A stretch of DNA of 64,000 bases from Hydractinia symbiolongicarpus (GCF_029227915.1 NC_079887.1:20891650-20955649); one strand, 5' to 3'. Counted from the first letter of the stretch, positions 26,901 through 35,263 are shown. Notes: generated by a model from the letters alone, not told the origin. Numbers and translations: made by a program.

Positions 26901-27357
26901 AAATTTCCAATTAAATATTGTTTGCATTCTAAAAAAAAGCCGCTGATAACATTGTAAAAAAATTTAAAATCATTTTTGTCAGCTTAAGTGGGTTTTTTTA
27001 AGGATTTTTCAGCTATTAAATTTATTATCATTTTACCTGGACTATGCAAGCATTGCATTAATTCGTTCTCAAATAATTCTTTTCTTTTGATGACAGATGA
27101 AGTTGTCACACCTAGTAGACAGGATCGTAGTTTCTTTGTCAAACCTTCCAGGGTTTTTACCTCCTGCAAATTGAAATGACAAAATGTGTTTTGACAATAT
27201 GCCTTTTGGGAAAATACTTAAAAGGCTAAGATACAATTAAATTAGCTTGTGATAAGAAAACTTTTATTTGAATATATACGAAGACAGAAGAATACAAGAT
27301 AACAAAAAATACCATCAAATTTAGGTTTTTCTTGACTTCTTTCTTCTTTTTTGACAT
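124..27357 (-). CDS. GCN1: GCN1, eIF2alpha-kinase activator (3' end off window)
   Basis: GCN1 is a giant cytosolic HEAT-repeat protein that rides on ribosomes and activates the kinase GCN2 when uncharged tRNA or collided ribosomes appear, leading to eIF2alpha phosphorylation. The sequence supports 45 coding exons that join into one frame of 6177 nt (2059 codons). It runs from an ATG at 27357 ([10 protein letters not shown]...) to a splice donor just left of 124. The product is collinear with human GCN1 (about 2670 aa) up to roughly residue 2100. Near-identical blocks include [41 protein letters not shown] and HSTIGH. The eEF3-like HEAT region lies at about residues 1260-1950. The RWD-binding domain that contacts GCN2 would be encoded beyond the left edge. 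No in-frame stop or frameshift was met, so the gene looks intact. The protein assignment is very secure; individual splice sites are hand-called. Confidence 0.96.
690..810 (+). repeat. Dispersed repeat, copy a (CCACGGGGTCGTC ... TTTGCAGACAGA)
   Basis: Lies in the last GCN1 intron in the window. It shares its start (ACTAGTC..CCCG.GAAAAATCCA) and its end (TTTGCAGACAGA..A.AATACnGCTATTA) with segments near 34025-34150 and 43073-43185. It is probably an old MITE or SINE-like family; its ends are not resolved. Confidence 0.5.
1886..2392 (+). repeat. Diverged direct duplication within a GCN1 intron
   Basis: Copy 1 (about 1888-2009) and copy 2 (about 2300-2390) share GTATAAAGTTT, AACATAATG, TTTATAAGAATATG and the end TCAGGCTGGGAT. 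Copy 1 carries about 25 extra bases in the middle. The intron is otherwise AT-rich with no coding signal. A partial match to the dispersed repeat (AACCCGTAAAAAATCCAC) sits at about 2086. Confidence 0.55.
5270..5396 (-). repeat. tRNA-derived SINE (5' part tRNA-like)
   Basis: The minus strand carries an A-box-like TGGTAGAGCATT at 5394-5383 and a perfect B box GGTTCGAATCCC at 5363-5352, followed by a non-tRNA body ending near 5270. The first tRNA bases are missing and no acceptor stem closes, so it is a SINE or tRNA relic, not a functional tRNA gene. It lies in the GCN1 intron between exons 35 and 36. Confidence 0.6.
6053..6253 (-). repeat. Second tRNA-like SINE with enlarged anticodon arm
   Basis: The minus strand begins GTGGCGTGTGACC (A-box-like, 6252-6240). 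It continues through a perfect 9-bp inverted repeat (GTGATTATG/CATAATCAC, 6237-6210) around a 10-nt loop, then a B box GGTTCGGTCC (6200-6191), and then a GC-richer body to about 6053. Base composition is clearly unlike the flanking intron. Confidence 0.55.
6336..13534 (-). CDS. GCN1: GCN1 exons 22-34 (middle region)
   Basis: Exons: 13372-13534, 12697-12779, 12388-12572, 11954-12047, 11614-11736, 10965-11163, 10355-10683, 9919-10280, 9435-9624, 7728-7853, 7224-7334, 6632-6772, 6336-6479. They encode about residues 643-1392. Anchors: [20 protein letters not shown]; the charged helix [24 protein letters not shown], matching the KAYSFKEQ...EEIKKKKG helix of human GCN1; [20 protein letters not shown]; and [20 protein letters not shown]. 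The highly basic helix around residues 800-845 is characteristic of the family. The exon 21-22 junction is supported by the conserved (I/V)P and [12 protein letters not shown] segment. No extra exon is needed in the 1.2-kb intron 13535-14778. Confidence 0.9.
7952..8326. mobile_element. MITE-like element with GC-rich terminal inverted repeats
   Basis: The left end reads TCTTATCACATGAACCTGGCCGG. The right end, reverse-complemented, reads TGTTATCTCATGTGAGCTGGCCGG; the two agree at most positions. The interior (about 375 bp) is AT-rich and non-coding. No clean target-site duplication was found, so the exact ends are uncertain. It lies in the 1.6-kb GCN1 intron 7854-9434, which is otherwise without recognisable content. 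Confidence 0.4.
13680..14090 (+). repeat. Tandem repeat, about 127-bp unit, 3.3 copies
   Basis: Units begin (a/c)ACTAAAT..CATTTTAGGCC at 13694, 13821, 13949 and about 14065 (spacings 127, 128, 116). Each contains TTGGCACAGATCACAAAAAA and GTATGCTGAACATGATGGTG, with small indels. It occupies part of the GCN1 intron between exons 21 and 22. Confidence 0.8.
14779..20051 (-). CDS. GCN1: GCN1 exons 11-21
   Basis: Exons: 19977-20051, 18063-18191, 17851-17901, 17642-17740, 17158-17255, 16055-16130, 15935-15981, 15700-15805, 15465-15557, 15292-15370, 14779-14944. They encode about residues 303-642. Clear anchors are [20 protein letters not shown] (human NLARQCSDSSAMEALTKHLF), [33 protein letters not shown] and [13 protein letters not shown]. 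Introns are short except 18192-19976 (1.8 kb), which contains an antisense piggyBac relic. All junctions are GT-AG with matching phase. No RNA-binding or enzymatic motif is visible; the segment is helical-repeat scaffold. Confidence 0.9.
16336..16349 (+). repeat. C14 homopolymer
   Basis: A run of 14 C in a GCN1 intron; a shorter C10 run is at 6307-6316. The rest of intron 16131-17157 shows only AT-rich sequence, including a local inverted CGAAAATC/GGATTTTCG near 16668-16695. Confidence 0.9.
18490..19550 (+). pseudogene. piggyBac-like transposase relic
   Basis: Antisense to GCN1, inside its 1.8-kb intron. Read in shifting frames, the plus strand gives an acidic/serine N-terminus (ESESESD) and [10 protein letters not shown]. 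It then gives [20 protein letters not shown], followed by [18 protein letters not shown], a hallmark of the DDE_Tnp_1_7 (piggyBac) transposase. Next come [25 protein letters not shown] and a Cys-rich tail [12 protein letters not shown]...[13 protein letters not shown] ending near 19546. Stops and frameshifts break it many times. Terminal repeats and TTAA duplications could not be located, so this is a dead coding remnant. Confidence 0.75.
20437..20525 (+). repeat. Minisatellite, 20-bp unit, about 4.4 copies
   Basis: The unit is AAAATTAGCCCATCTTCTAC with a few substitutions. It abuts the 5' splice site of GCN1 exon 10 (donor at 20529-20528). On the transcribed strand each unit contains TTTTGTAG, which resembles a 3' splice site. 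Confidence 0.85.
20530..27357 (-). CDS. GCN1: GCN1 exons 1-10 (N-terminal region)
   Basis: Exons in transcript order: 27313-27357 (start), 27037-27163, 25881-25944, 25337-25395, 25186-25258, 24609-24831, 24457-24513, 23856-23939, 20862-20930, 20530-20635. They encode residues 1-302, the non-conserved N-terminal ribosome-binding arm. Recognisable family matches are LTLTRYRDALSRR (human LTLHRYRDAASRR), [26 protein letters not shown] (human VKPPKYLL) and [22 protein letters not shown]. Every junction is GT-AG and phases are consistent throughout. The start was chosen because it is the first in-frame ATG after a good acceptor (AG at 27384-27383), which also implies a noncoding upstream exon. The 2.9-kb intron between exons 8 and 9 holds the Kolobok-like element. 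Confidence 0.9.
21597..23329. mobile_element. Kolobok-like DNA transposon flanked by TTAA
   Basis: The left terminus AGGGGAACTCCAGT (from 21597) matches the reverse complement of the right terminus AGGGGCACTCCAGT (ending 23329) at 13 of 14 positions. TTAA flanks both sides (21593-21596 and 23330-23333). A second inverted match (TGACATCACATCGTGCAGAAAGT near 21793 against GTCACGTCGTGCAGAAAGT, reverse of about 23118-23138) suggests terminal repeats of about 200 bp. TTAA duplication, an RRG-type terminus and a THAP ORF are together typical of the Kolobok superfamily. At 1.73 kb and with a frameshifted ORF it is probably non-autonomous. It sits in the GCN1 intron between exons 8 and 9; the remainder of that intron is AT-rich filler. 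Confidence 0.75.
21906..22083 (+). pseudogene. THAP zinc-finger ORF of the Kolobok-like element (frameshifted)
   Basis: Starting at an ATG at 21906, the sequence reads [12 protein letters not shown]...VSFHRIPS...; after a one-base shift in an A run near 22005 it continues [20 protein letters not shown]. The C-x4-C start, SFHRIP and the KWL tryptophan are the signature of the THAP domain, a C2CH zinc finger used by P-element and Kolobok transposases. The C-terminal Cys/His pair and AVPTIF-like box are not evident. Either the shift kills the ORF or an intron bridges it. No full transposase catalytic domain was recognised inside the element. Confidence 0.65.
25945..27036. other. GCN1 intron 2, no recognised gene
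   Basis: AT-rich intron with several chance ORFs of 60-95 codons on both strands. A short GC-richer patch (CAGGTGGTTGTCTGA...GACAGGTGGCTATC, 26491-26575) could be a transposon fragment. Nothing else was recognised. Confidence 0.5.
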
Positions 27358-27382
27358 GATGCTTTGTATTACTACTGTTTAA
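27358..27382 (-). other. GCN1: GCN1 5' UTR segment of the first coding exon
   Basis: On the minus strand an acceptor (TTTTGTAG, AG at 27384-27383) precedes 25 nt of untranslated sequence and then the ATG. This implies at least one noncoding exon further right. Confidence 0.6.
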
Positions 27383-27859
27383 CTACAAAATATATAAAAT
27401 ACAAATTGTACTCATCATGACTTTAAAATTCTCTTTAATGTTTTAAAATATTAGAAATCTGATCATTATGGTATGAAGAAGCCCAAATATCCCTAAGTTT
27501 TTTTAAAAAATCAATGAAATACAGCCAAGGTGGCCCTTTTGACTTCTTCTCTTAGTGACCATTAACTCTACTTTAGGATATTGAGTCTCGTTTTAGGGGG
27601 AGGTGATAATTTTACAACCCCAAAAATTCAGGGAAGGACCAATGGCACAGAACCTAGCATATGGAAAAAAGTTATTCTGTTGTTGAGTATGTGGCTTTGT
27701 TTTTACGCTATTAAATCAGATTCCAACTTGAATACACTTCACACTGAAATGTTGAAACTTAGAGAAATTTTACATTGAAATGAATATCCTGAGAACTTTT
27801 TTGATACTGGATGATGACTCACCCAGAAGGTAAATATATACAGTACTTTGGAAAGGTTT

Positions 27860-27910
27860 GTTAACATCATGGTTCGTGTTTATTTCCTGTTACGCACGAA
27901 CCACGATAGC
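27860..27910. repeat. Inverted repeat TGGTTCGTG/CACGAACCA
   Basis: Perfect 9-bp arms at 27870-27878 and 27895-27903. Related CACGAT/ATCGTG-type words recur up to 28015. It lies in the spacer upstream of GCN1. Confidence 0.6.
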
Positions 27911-28170
27911 CCACGATGCGTATTTTTTAACAATCATGGACCTCATGATCATGTTTTGTAGACTACACGAACAAAAATCAAACATTGCACCGTGGCGTCC
28001 ACGATAGATAACTTCTATTGTAAAACAACAAAGACCGTATTAGTTCATCAATTAAATCAAAAACCGATGGCACAAAAATAAATTAACACTTGCTGTTTTA
28101 ATTCATTGGTATAAAGATAGCTAAATAATAGATTTTAATCGTTCGTGAATCAAAACCCAATGTATAAAAA

Positions 28171-28342
28171 ATTTCTATCACAGCTTTTCGTTTATAAATT
28201 TTTAAATGCGATCTTAAAAAACATTTCTATCGCCGCTTTTCGTTTTTAAACTTTTAAAATGCGATCTAAAAAAACATTTCTATCGCCGCTTTTCGTTTAT
28301 AAACTTTTAAAAAGCGATCTTAAAAAACATTTCTATCGCTGC
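28171..28342 (+). repeat. Tandem repeat, 53-bp unit, 3.3 copies
   Basis: Units start ATTTCTATC at 28171, 28223, 28276 and 28329 and contain GCTTTTCGTTTATAAA and GCGATCTTAAAAAAC. The units are closely similar, so the expansion is recent. Confidence 0.85.
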
Positions 28343-28819
28343 AGTCAAATTTAACTTTTCTAGACAAATGACATTTCGTAAAAATACAATCGTGTCCATA
28401 TGGAGTAGAAACAATGGTTCCTTGTAGCAATAATGTATTTAAGCTGTACTGCATCCTAATTAGGATGTCACATCACATGATACAGCCTGTTTAAGTGGCC
28501 ATTTATTAAACTTCAAACTAGCAGATCTCCAGGGTGCTACGAAAAAACTATGTATTGGAGATGTTTATATGCACGTAAATATTTGGCTTTTCGCGCTCTG
28601 ATCTTCGTCGGGTACAGACATGAATTTTTGAGAGCTAGCTAAAAAGCTAAAGCTGAGGTGTAGTACCTTTGGTTTGCCACTGGTCACCCAGTTTACATTA
28701 GATATCATACAGTAACTCAATCTGAATACTGCAAAAGCTCTCAGTGAAGAAATACCACATATATCAGCTGTCACAGACATCCAACACAACAAAGGACAAA
28801 CATCAAAATTTCAGTGTAG

Positions 28820-28850
28820 TTTACCACACCTTTCGTCGCCATCTTGGCTT
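28820..28850 (-). promoter_or_regulatory. Candidate GCN1 leader exon/initiator with YY1-like AAGATGGCG
   Basis: The minus strand reads CCAAGATGGCGACGAAAG followed by GT dinucleotides (GTGTGGTAAAC). AAGATGGCG at 28845-28837 is the classical YY1-like element found just downstream of transcription starts of housekeeping genes. A noncoding exon ending here and splicing to 27382 would fit the implied GCN1 leader. This is inference from position and motif only. Confidence 0.35.
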
Positions 28851-29639
28851 GCTGCCGTATGCAACCATAAGCATAAAATATATTAAAAAGGGCGTGCTAG
28901 CTGAGAACAGATCTGTTGGAACGGTTCTGGTTGCTGTTTTTGCAGGAATTTACTGTGGTTCTGTTATCTGGACAAGCAATGCCACCTTTTTTGGGATAGG
29001 AGAAGTGTGTTGGGATTAGCACATTCTCAGCTTGAACAATTTTTACACATCTTGTGTGTAGAAACCACATTTTTCTCTTTCTCAGAACAAATCCCCTTTT
29101 TTATTGGCCAAATTATCTGAGCAAAGCGTTTTGTTTTAATGTTTATGGGCTGTGTTCTGTGGTTTGTGGCGGTTTAATTGCCCTAAGGAAATTTTTGAGT
29201 AGCGGTCCTTCACTTCACTTTTTAACTTTTTTACTTATATATATTCTCAATTATCTTGTAAATAAATATTGTAAATAAATAATAAAATAATGCATTTCAT
29301 AATATTTTTAACAATTTTCATCCATTCACTGCAACATATCTTTCAAAAAGGCATATATAACTAAAAGTTACACATCTCATTCATTCATATCTTCCAAACT
29401 TAAAAAACCCAGACATAGATATACTAAAAGTACATCTTGCAAAGTACGCTTAATTTATTTATTCATTTGTCTGACTTTGTATGTCTCTCACCACCAATTT
29501 AATGACAATTTTAGTAGCAATGTCCATCTTTCACTTTTTGTAAGGAATGATTCAGCGTACCTTAATGATCCCCTTCATGAACATATTTCCACATACTATA
29601 AGCTTTATGCTATTTACAAGGTGAAACGGATAGGGAAAA

Positions 29640-32335
29640 ATAACATCTAATGCTGATGCTTTGTGAAGATATACAACCAAATCCAGGATCACCATCTAGC
29701 TACACTAATACATGTCCTGGTTGTTTAAGAACTGTGGCCAGGAATCACAGAGCCCTAAATTGCGATAAATGTGAAAAATGGTTACACATAAAATGTGATG
29801 GAATTTCCCCTAAGGCATACTATTTAATGATATCTGCATCATATAATGATTCATTACATTATGTATGAACCATCTGCCTTTGTGATGAACTACCTTTTCA
29901 AGATGGCTTTTTTAATGTCTTAAGTAACCCAGATGAGCATGAAATAGCTGATGCCTCCTTTTTTGAGAAAGTCAAAATTCCAAATGTCAAAGGCTTCAAA
30001 ATGACCTATTTAAATATAAATAGCCTTAGATCTAAGCTAGACTTACTTTGAATTTGTCTAAATGATAATCATGTGGATATTCTAACTCTTAATGAGACAA
30101 AAATGGATGCTAACACAACGAACAGTGAGATTGAAATCTCAGGGTACACTTTGTTTAGATTTGACAGAAATAGTTTTGGTGGAGGTTTGGCCGTATATGT
30201 CAGTGAGAGTGTACAAGCTAAAAAGTTGAGATATCTAAGTCAGACTCTTTTTGAGAGTCTTTGGTTGGAAATTAAACCAAAAATGTGGCTCCTTTTTATG
30301 TATATCCTGTCTATCGCCCTCCAGCTAAAGGAAAAGATAATGAAATTGTCTGTAAGCTCTGTACTCACTTAAAAGAGAGCATAAAAAAACTTCCGCAAAA
30401 TGCTGAGGTTTTAATTCTTAGTGACTTAAATGTCAATTTTAACAAACCTAACACTCTGAGATCAATGATGAAGGAATGTTTAGTATCGTGTTAATTAGAA
30501 CAACTCATAACCTCTGATACTCGTTGTACTATTTCTGTCAAACAGCGAGCATATCTGTCATACTTTTTGTTGACATTGGATTAAGTGATCATTCACTACT
30601 ATGTATTATTCGTAAATGGAAAAGGACCAAGCTTCCTGCAAAGATTATCAAAAACAGATCTTTCAAAAACTTTGATGAACAAAAATTTCTGGCAGATTTA
30701 AGAAAGGTTGATTGGAATAGTATTATCAATGATGATAATTTGGATGCTGCATGCGACAGATTCAATTCTGTTGTCAATAAATTGTTAAATAGTCATGCTC
30801 CTATGTCTGTTTGCCGCATCAAGGGTACATCCCCTTAGTGGGTAAATGACAAGCTTATCAAAAACATCAATGACCGTGATTTTATAAAAAAAAAACAGCA
30901 TCATGCACCAAATCTATTGCAAACTGGGAAATGTTTAAACAAAAAAATCACTGCATTAGTAAACTAAACGAATTCCACTCAGATCCTAAAAAGTTGTGGA
31001 AAACACTAAAAGAGCTAGTACCAGGCAAGCAAAATAAAAAATCTCTAAAAATAATATCAAATGCTGGGGTGAACATTTCTGATCCTAAGTTGATTGCAAA
31101 TAACTTTAAGAATTTTTTTTGCAACTATTGGGGCTACATTAGCTCAAAACTTTTTACAGAGACAAAAATGATGTAAATAAACATGATTTCTACTTTGGAA
31201 AGATTTTATCTTAGAGGAAAAATAAATATGTTGGTGCGGTACTAATAGATTTAAAAAAAGCGTATGATATTGTAGATCATAAGATCCTACTTAAGAAATT
31301 ATTTTGCTATGGTTTCCGGAATGCTGCATTCTCCTGGCTAGAATCCTATATTTCGGATAGAAGACAGGTTACGTTAGTAAACAACTGCACATCAGACGTC
31401 ATTGCTGAGGGATCATATGGTGTCCCGCAAGAATCTGTCCTTGGCCCTTTACTTTTTCTTGTGTACAATAATGACATGAAATCGGCCATACAACTTTCTT
31501 TTTTTCCATCTTTATGCCGATGACACAATAATCATTTGCAGTTATGACTCTACCCAAGAACTGAAAATGTCATTAGAGCAGGATTTAAAAGATATAAGTA
31601 ACTAACTGAAGTTAAATAAACTCACTATAAGTACTAGTAAGGCAGAAGTTATATTTTTGGTAATAACTCCAGATTTAAGTTTTGCAATGATGTAGCTATT
31701 TGTTATGATGGCATTCCTTTGGTATCTAAAAGCAAAGTGAAGTATCTTGGTGTGATTTTTGATAAAAATTTGAGCTGGAAAAATCAGATAAAAAGTCTTG
31801 TCAGTAAATCTTATCACAACTTAGTAAAATAAGATACATCAGTTCCAACTTGACATCTGACACCAAAAATTTATTAGTTAATGCTCTTGTTATGCCTTAT
31901 TTGTACTACTGTTCTTCTGCATGGTGCAATGCGAACAAGTCTGTATTGAATAAGGCAGATAAGTTGTACAGGAATATAAGCACATTTATAAATAAACCAC
32001 ATATTGAATTGGAGAATTTACTAAATTTTAATCATAGCATTACTATTTTTATATCCATCCATAAAACAGCCCCAGGTTATTTAAATGAAAAATTTGCACT
32101 TGTAAAATCTAGTCACAGTCACAACACTCAAGCTGCTTCAGACTACATGTTAACGATGCATCGAAATGGGTCCAGATTTTTTAGGAGATCTTTTAAATTC
32201 CGATCACCTAGGCTCTGGAACAGTCTTCCTTCTGAGTTAAGAACTTTGCAGAGTTTGTCACAATTCAAGGAGGCTTCTAGTAAATATTTCAAGCTAAGGT
32301 AATATTGTTTTAATATTTTATTGTTAATAAATAAT
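29640..32335 (+). mobile_element. CR1/L2-like non-LTR retrotransposon, decayed copy 1
   Basis: Order of remnants on the plus strand. First a 2A-like N-terminal motif (CEDIQPNPGS, about 29662). Then a PHD-like Cys/His finger (CPGCLRT...CDKCEKWLHIKC, 29720-29800). Then an apurinic-type endonuclease (YLNINSLRSKLD, DILTLNETK, FGGGLAVYV, VYPVYRPPAKG, ILSDLNVNF, about 30000-30450). Then a linker (LWKTLKELVPGKQNKKS), RT pieces ([34 protein letters not shown], about 31230-31520) and a C-terminal thumb (VKYLGVIFDKNLSWK, then 31850-32302 ending YFKLR). Stops and frameshifts break it. The N-terminal RT motifs are deleted between about 31170 and 31220. It is a dead copy; the clade assignment is by architecture. 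Confidence 0.85.
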
Positions 32336-32469
32336 AAACTATTTTTAACCTATCTGTTTAAAAATTATTACCCCCACAATATATATATGATAGTGGAAAG
32401 TGGAAAGAATTGTAATTGTTGTCTAAAAGCAAAGCGATTTTTCCGGGCATGCCACTAAAAATATTCATT

Positions 32470-32492
32470 ATATTATTATTATTATTATTATT
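32470..32492 (+). repeat. (TTA)n microsatellite
   Basis: About seven ATT/TTA units just 3' of the non-LTR copy. Confidence 0.9.
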
Positions 32493-32994
32493 GGTTTTAT
32501 TCAGTTAGATAGATGCTATAATTCTGTTTTCGACAATCAAAGTTTTGTACATTTAACTAAGCTGTAAAACGCCTAATTAGACTGTATCATACATCCTTAT
32601 TAAGCTGACAACCAAATTAAGCTGTACAGCTTAATAAAGAGGATTTCCCTGACTGATTTACAGTATTCGGTTTATAACAATTTTCATAACAATTTTTTGG
32701 AGGTGAAAAGTTTCCATATTTTAGGCGAAGATAGTGCAGAGCTAAAAACATTTTGGAGTTTTAAGAACAATGTTAGGAAGTTTGAGCAAAGATAATTTTT
32801 TGGAGCATAATCTAGATAGTTAAGCATCATTTCTAGACAGATTTTTATTGTGGTTACCTTTCGTTAGCTAGCTAATTATTCTTCCATTTCTACATTTTTT
32901 AGCATTCTTCCCCCTACGAACTGGGTTTCTTTTAACCCGGCGAAATTTTAAAAATGGCGGATGTAGCACAAACGCGATTCCTCAATTAAACAAA

Positions 32995-33165
32995 ATGTCG
33001 ATCATCACTACTACGGCAACCGAATTACCGAATATATCCTGTGTATATCCTGTGTGTGACTGTGGATTAGGAGATGGTCACCTAAATCAGGATGGTTCCC
33101 CTAATGCTTTTTGTAACAAAACTTGTGAAAAAACAGCTAGCTATAGACAAGTTTGTGCATGGTAG
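32995..33165 (+). CDS. Hypothetical Cys-rich micro-ORF (56 aa)
   Basis: Open frame from ATG 32995 to TAG 33163. Its six cysteines fall in a small-domain-like pattern (ISCVYPVCDC...NAFCNKTCEK, then VCAW). It has no signal peptide, and a short upstream ORF (ATGGCGGATGTAGCACAA...) ends just before it. The AAAATGGCGG at 32951 resembles a YY1-like initiator, so the area may be a transcript leader, possibly of the downstream coiled-coil gene. I do not recognise a family; it may be chance. Confidence 0.2.
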   Translation: MSIITTTATELPNISCVYPVCDCGLGDGHLNQDGSPNAFCNKTCEKTASYRQVCAW

Positions 33166-34024
33166 CTAGCTAGCTATAATACCAATCCTTTGATTTTGCA
33201 CTAAAACAAAAAAGAACATGGAGGTGCTGTAAAATAAAACAGACTCCACAAGTCAAATAAATCCATTTGAAAATATTTTCTTAACCCTTTTCAGGCCGAA
33301 GGAGGAGGGTCAAGTATCGCTATAAGCCAAATGCCAATAAAAAATGCAAAAATCAATAGTCATTCTTAAGAAAAATTGCCGGGTTAAGATCTTGACCCTG
33401 CAATTTTTGTAAACTAAAGACTGGCAAGTCATCTATAGAATGAGGAATATGTAGATAGTGAGGTAGTAGATTGCCGTTCGTTTATATAAAGTTCTTAAAT
33501 CATACCAACAATCAAAGAAACGAGGGCCTTGGCTAGTAATTATCCAAAATCAAAAAACGCTTTCGATTTCTTCCTCATTCGAACATGTCTGCGTGATCCT
33601 CGCAGTTAATCTGCCATTATAGGAACGTGTGCGCTTGCTTAATTTTATCAAATCGAGGCTAGGATAACACCTTTTCGGAATGACTATACAGAACAGGCAT
33701 CAAATCGAGACGAAACGTAAACAAAACAACTCGCTTTTATTTTTGTTCTTATTGTTTAATCTCCTATTTTCTGCTTTCAATGCACTAATAGATTAAAACA
33801 CTGTTGATTTAACTTACATTGTTAAATCTACAACTATTGGTCTGTTATTTTCCCAAGCCTAGCAGTTATAAAAAAAGATGTCCAATCCACCATTTTCTTG
33901 ATTATAACCTTGTGCATGCACGTCATGCTTTCTTTAAACCTCCCCAATTACCCCCTCTTCCCACTGGTTTTTCCTCTCCCTATAAAGTGTGTGTACTATC
34001 AACTTGATCACTAACTACAAAAAC

Positions 34025-34150
34025 TAGTCAGTGGCCCGTGGAAAATCCATGGGTTCCACACAGTCTTCATACCGCTTTCCAGCACGTCTCGCTACCTGGG
34101 GTACCATTTTGCATGACAGACAGACGTATACGGTATTTTAACATAGATAT
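34025..34150 (+). repeat. Dispersed repeat, copy b
   Basis: Begins ACTAGTCAGTGGCCCGTGGA, has AAATCCATGGG, and ends GACAGACAGACGTATACGG. It shares the start of copy a (690-810) and, loosely, the GACAGA...TACGG end of copy c (43073-43185). Confidence 0.45.
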
Positions 34151-34344
34151 TATTTAAAAATATAGCTATAATTTTAACGAATGCTCATCTTGGTTTCCTG
34201 CACCATTTATGAGAGTGAGATATGGTCATTTGGGCTTTGTGCTCATTGATCGATTCAAATTCAAGAGTTTATTTTAATCACTGTAGCTATATATACTTTG
34301 TATTATACAATCCTTTATTTCTTTTGCAGAATTTATAAAGTAAA

Positions 34345-34821
34345 ATGGCAGACACACCACCGTTAGTTGCTATAAGGGAAGCAAATACACATCTCCAAGC
34401 ACTACATGAACGAAATGTTGAGTTGGAGAAAGAAGTCATACAGTTGCGTTCTATGTTAGCTTTAAAGCAAGAACAAGAAGAGAGACTACTTGGGCAACAG
34501 CAAATACTAAAAGAAAAAGATGAAAAAATAAGTTATCTTGAGACCGAAATAAAAAAATTGATATGTCAATCTAAAGAAACTTCAAAGAAAGATCTTTTGA
34601 TTACACAGCTCACGAGAAAAATTAAATTATTGAATGAGATTTTGAAATATAAATCAGCACTAGAGAGTATAACTGTATGTTTAGAGCAAGTCGAGGAAGA
34701 TTTTATTGTTGATATTGATAATTTAATGAATATTGGTAATGGCGATGGAAATAATAATAAAGACAATGGTGAATTAGATGTTAAAAATTTAGCTAACACC
34801 GATCATGAGACAACATTATAA
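34345..34821 (+). CDS. VMAC: VMAC-like coiled-coil protein
   Basis: A 158-aa protein in a single coding exon, ATG 34345 to TAA 34821. The N-terminus TPPLVAIREANTHLQALHER aligns with APPALQIREANAHLAAVHRR of mammalian VMAC (vimentin-type intermediate filament-associated coiled-coil protein). The later segment KDLLITQLTRKIKLLNEIL aligns with RDELIRQLQPRAELLQDIC. Residues about 8-100 are heptad-rich, Glu/Lys/Leu-dominated coiled coil. The tail is acidic and Asn/Asp-rich. Length matches the family (about 170 aa). A pyrimidine tract and AG (CTTTTGCAG, about 34321-34329) directly upstream imply a spliced 5' UTR. VMAC is described as binding vimentin-class filaments in mammals; the role here is unknown. 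The assignment rests on recalled homology over two blocks. Confidence 0.7.
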   Translation: MADTPPLVAIREANTHLQALHERNVELEKEVIQLRSMLALKQEQEERLLGQQQILKEKDEKISYLETEIKKLICQSKETSKKDLLITQLTRKIKLLNEILKYKSALESITVCLEQVEEDFIVDIDNLMNIGNGDGNNNKDNGELDVKNLANTDHETTL

Positions 34822-35257
34822 CAAGATGCACCATTTTTTTTGTTTGTGAGAGATTTTTTTATTCATTTTTGTTAGCTTTTTATTTAAAACACTGTATATA
34901 GCTGAATGGGTAAATTGAATTTATAATTAGAACATATTAGCCATCCTTTAAAGTTCTGCTGAGATCTACGGCATCAAGACAAGTTATATATTGATTAAAT
35001 TCTTCAGAAATTTAAAGCTTTTTTTTCGACACTATAGATAATACTTTTTTAGATTAAACCAGTGTGTCATTTTTCACAGATCTAAAAAATAACAACTTTT
35101 AAAAAAGTGGGTAATTTTTTTTAGGATTACATTTTTTTATCTTTTAGCAAGATTTACACAAAATTAAAATAGTATATAGTTTAAGTGTTACGAAGAACGT
35201 TTGTGAATTTAAGTTTCCCACTGCTCACTGCTTTCATGGGGCGTCAGATCCCTTTGC

Positions 35258-35263
35258 AATAAA
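35258..35263 (+). terminator. Candidate poly(A) signal AATAAA for the VMAC-like gene
   Basis: First canonical AATAAA after the stop codon, about 440 nt downstream, in an AT-rich 3' UTR-like stretch. Confidence 0.35.

Larger units (their letters stand above)
27383..29600. other. Spacer between GCN1 and the first non-LTR element
   Basis: Apart from the candidate GCN1 leader (28820-28850), the 53-bp tandem repeat and a small inverted repeat, this is AT-rich sequence. ORFs of 60-91 codons (for example plus strand 28744-29019) show no recognisable domain and are best treated as chance. AACAGATCTGTT at about 28905 is a 12-bp perfect palindrome. Confidence 0.5.
32336..34318. other. Spacer upstream of the VMAC-like gene
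   Basis: AT-rich, with TAGC-rich patches (TAGCTAGCTAGCTATA at about 33163-33178), the micro-ORF above and a copy of the dispersed repeat at 34025-34150. No other coding signal was recognised. Confidence 0.5.

Noticed and set aside
28744-29019. 91-codon plus-strand ORF with a hydrophobic stretch.
   Set aside because: It overlaps the candidate GCN1 leader on the other strand, has no splice or promoter support and no recognisable family.
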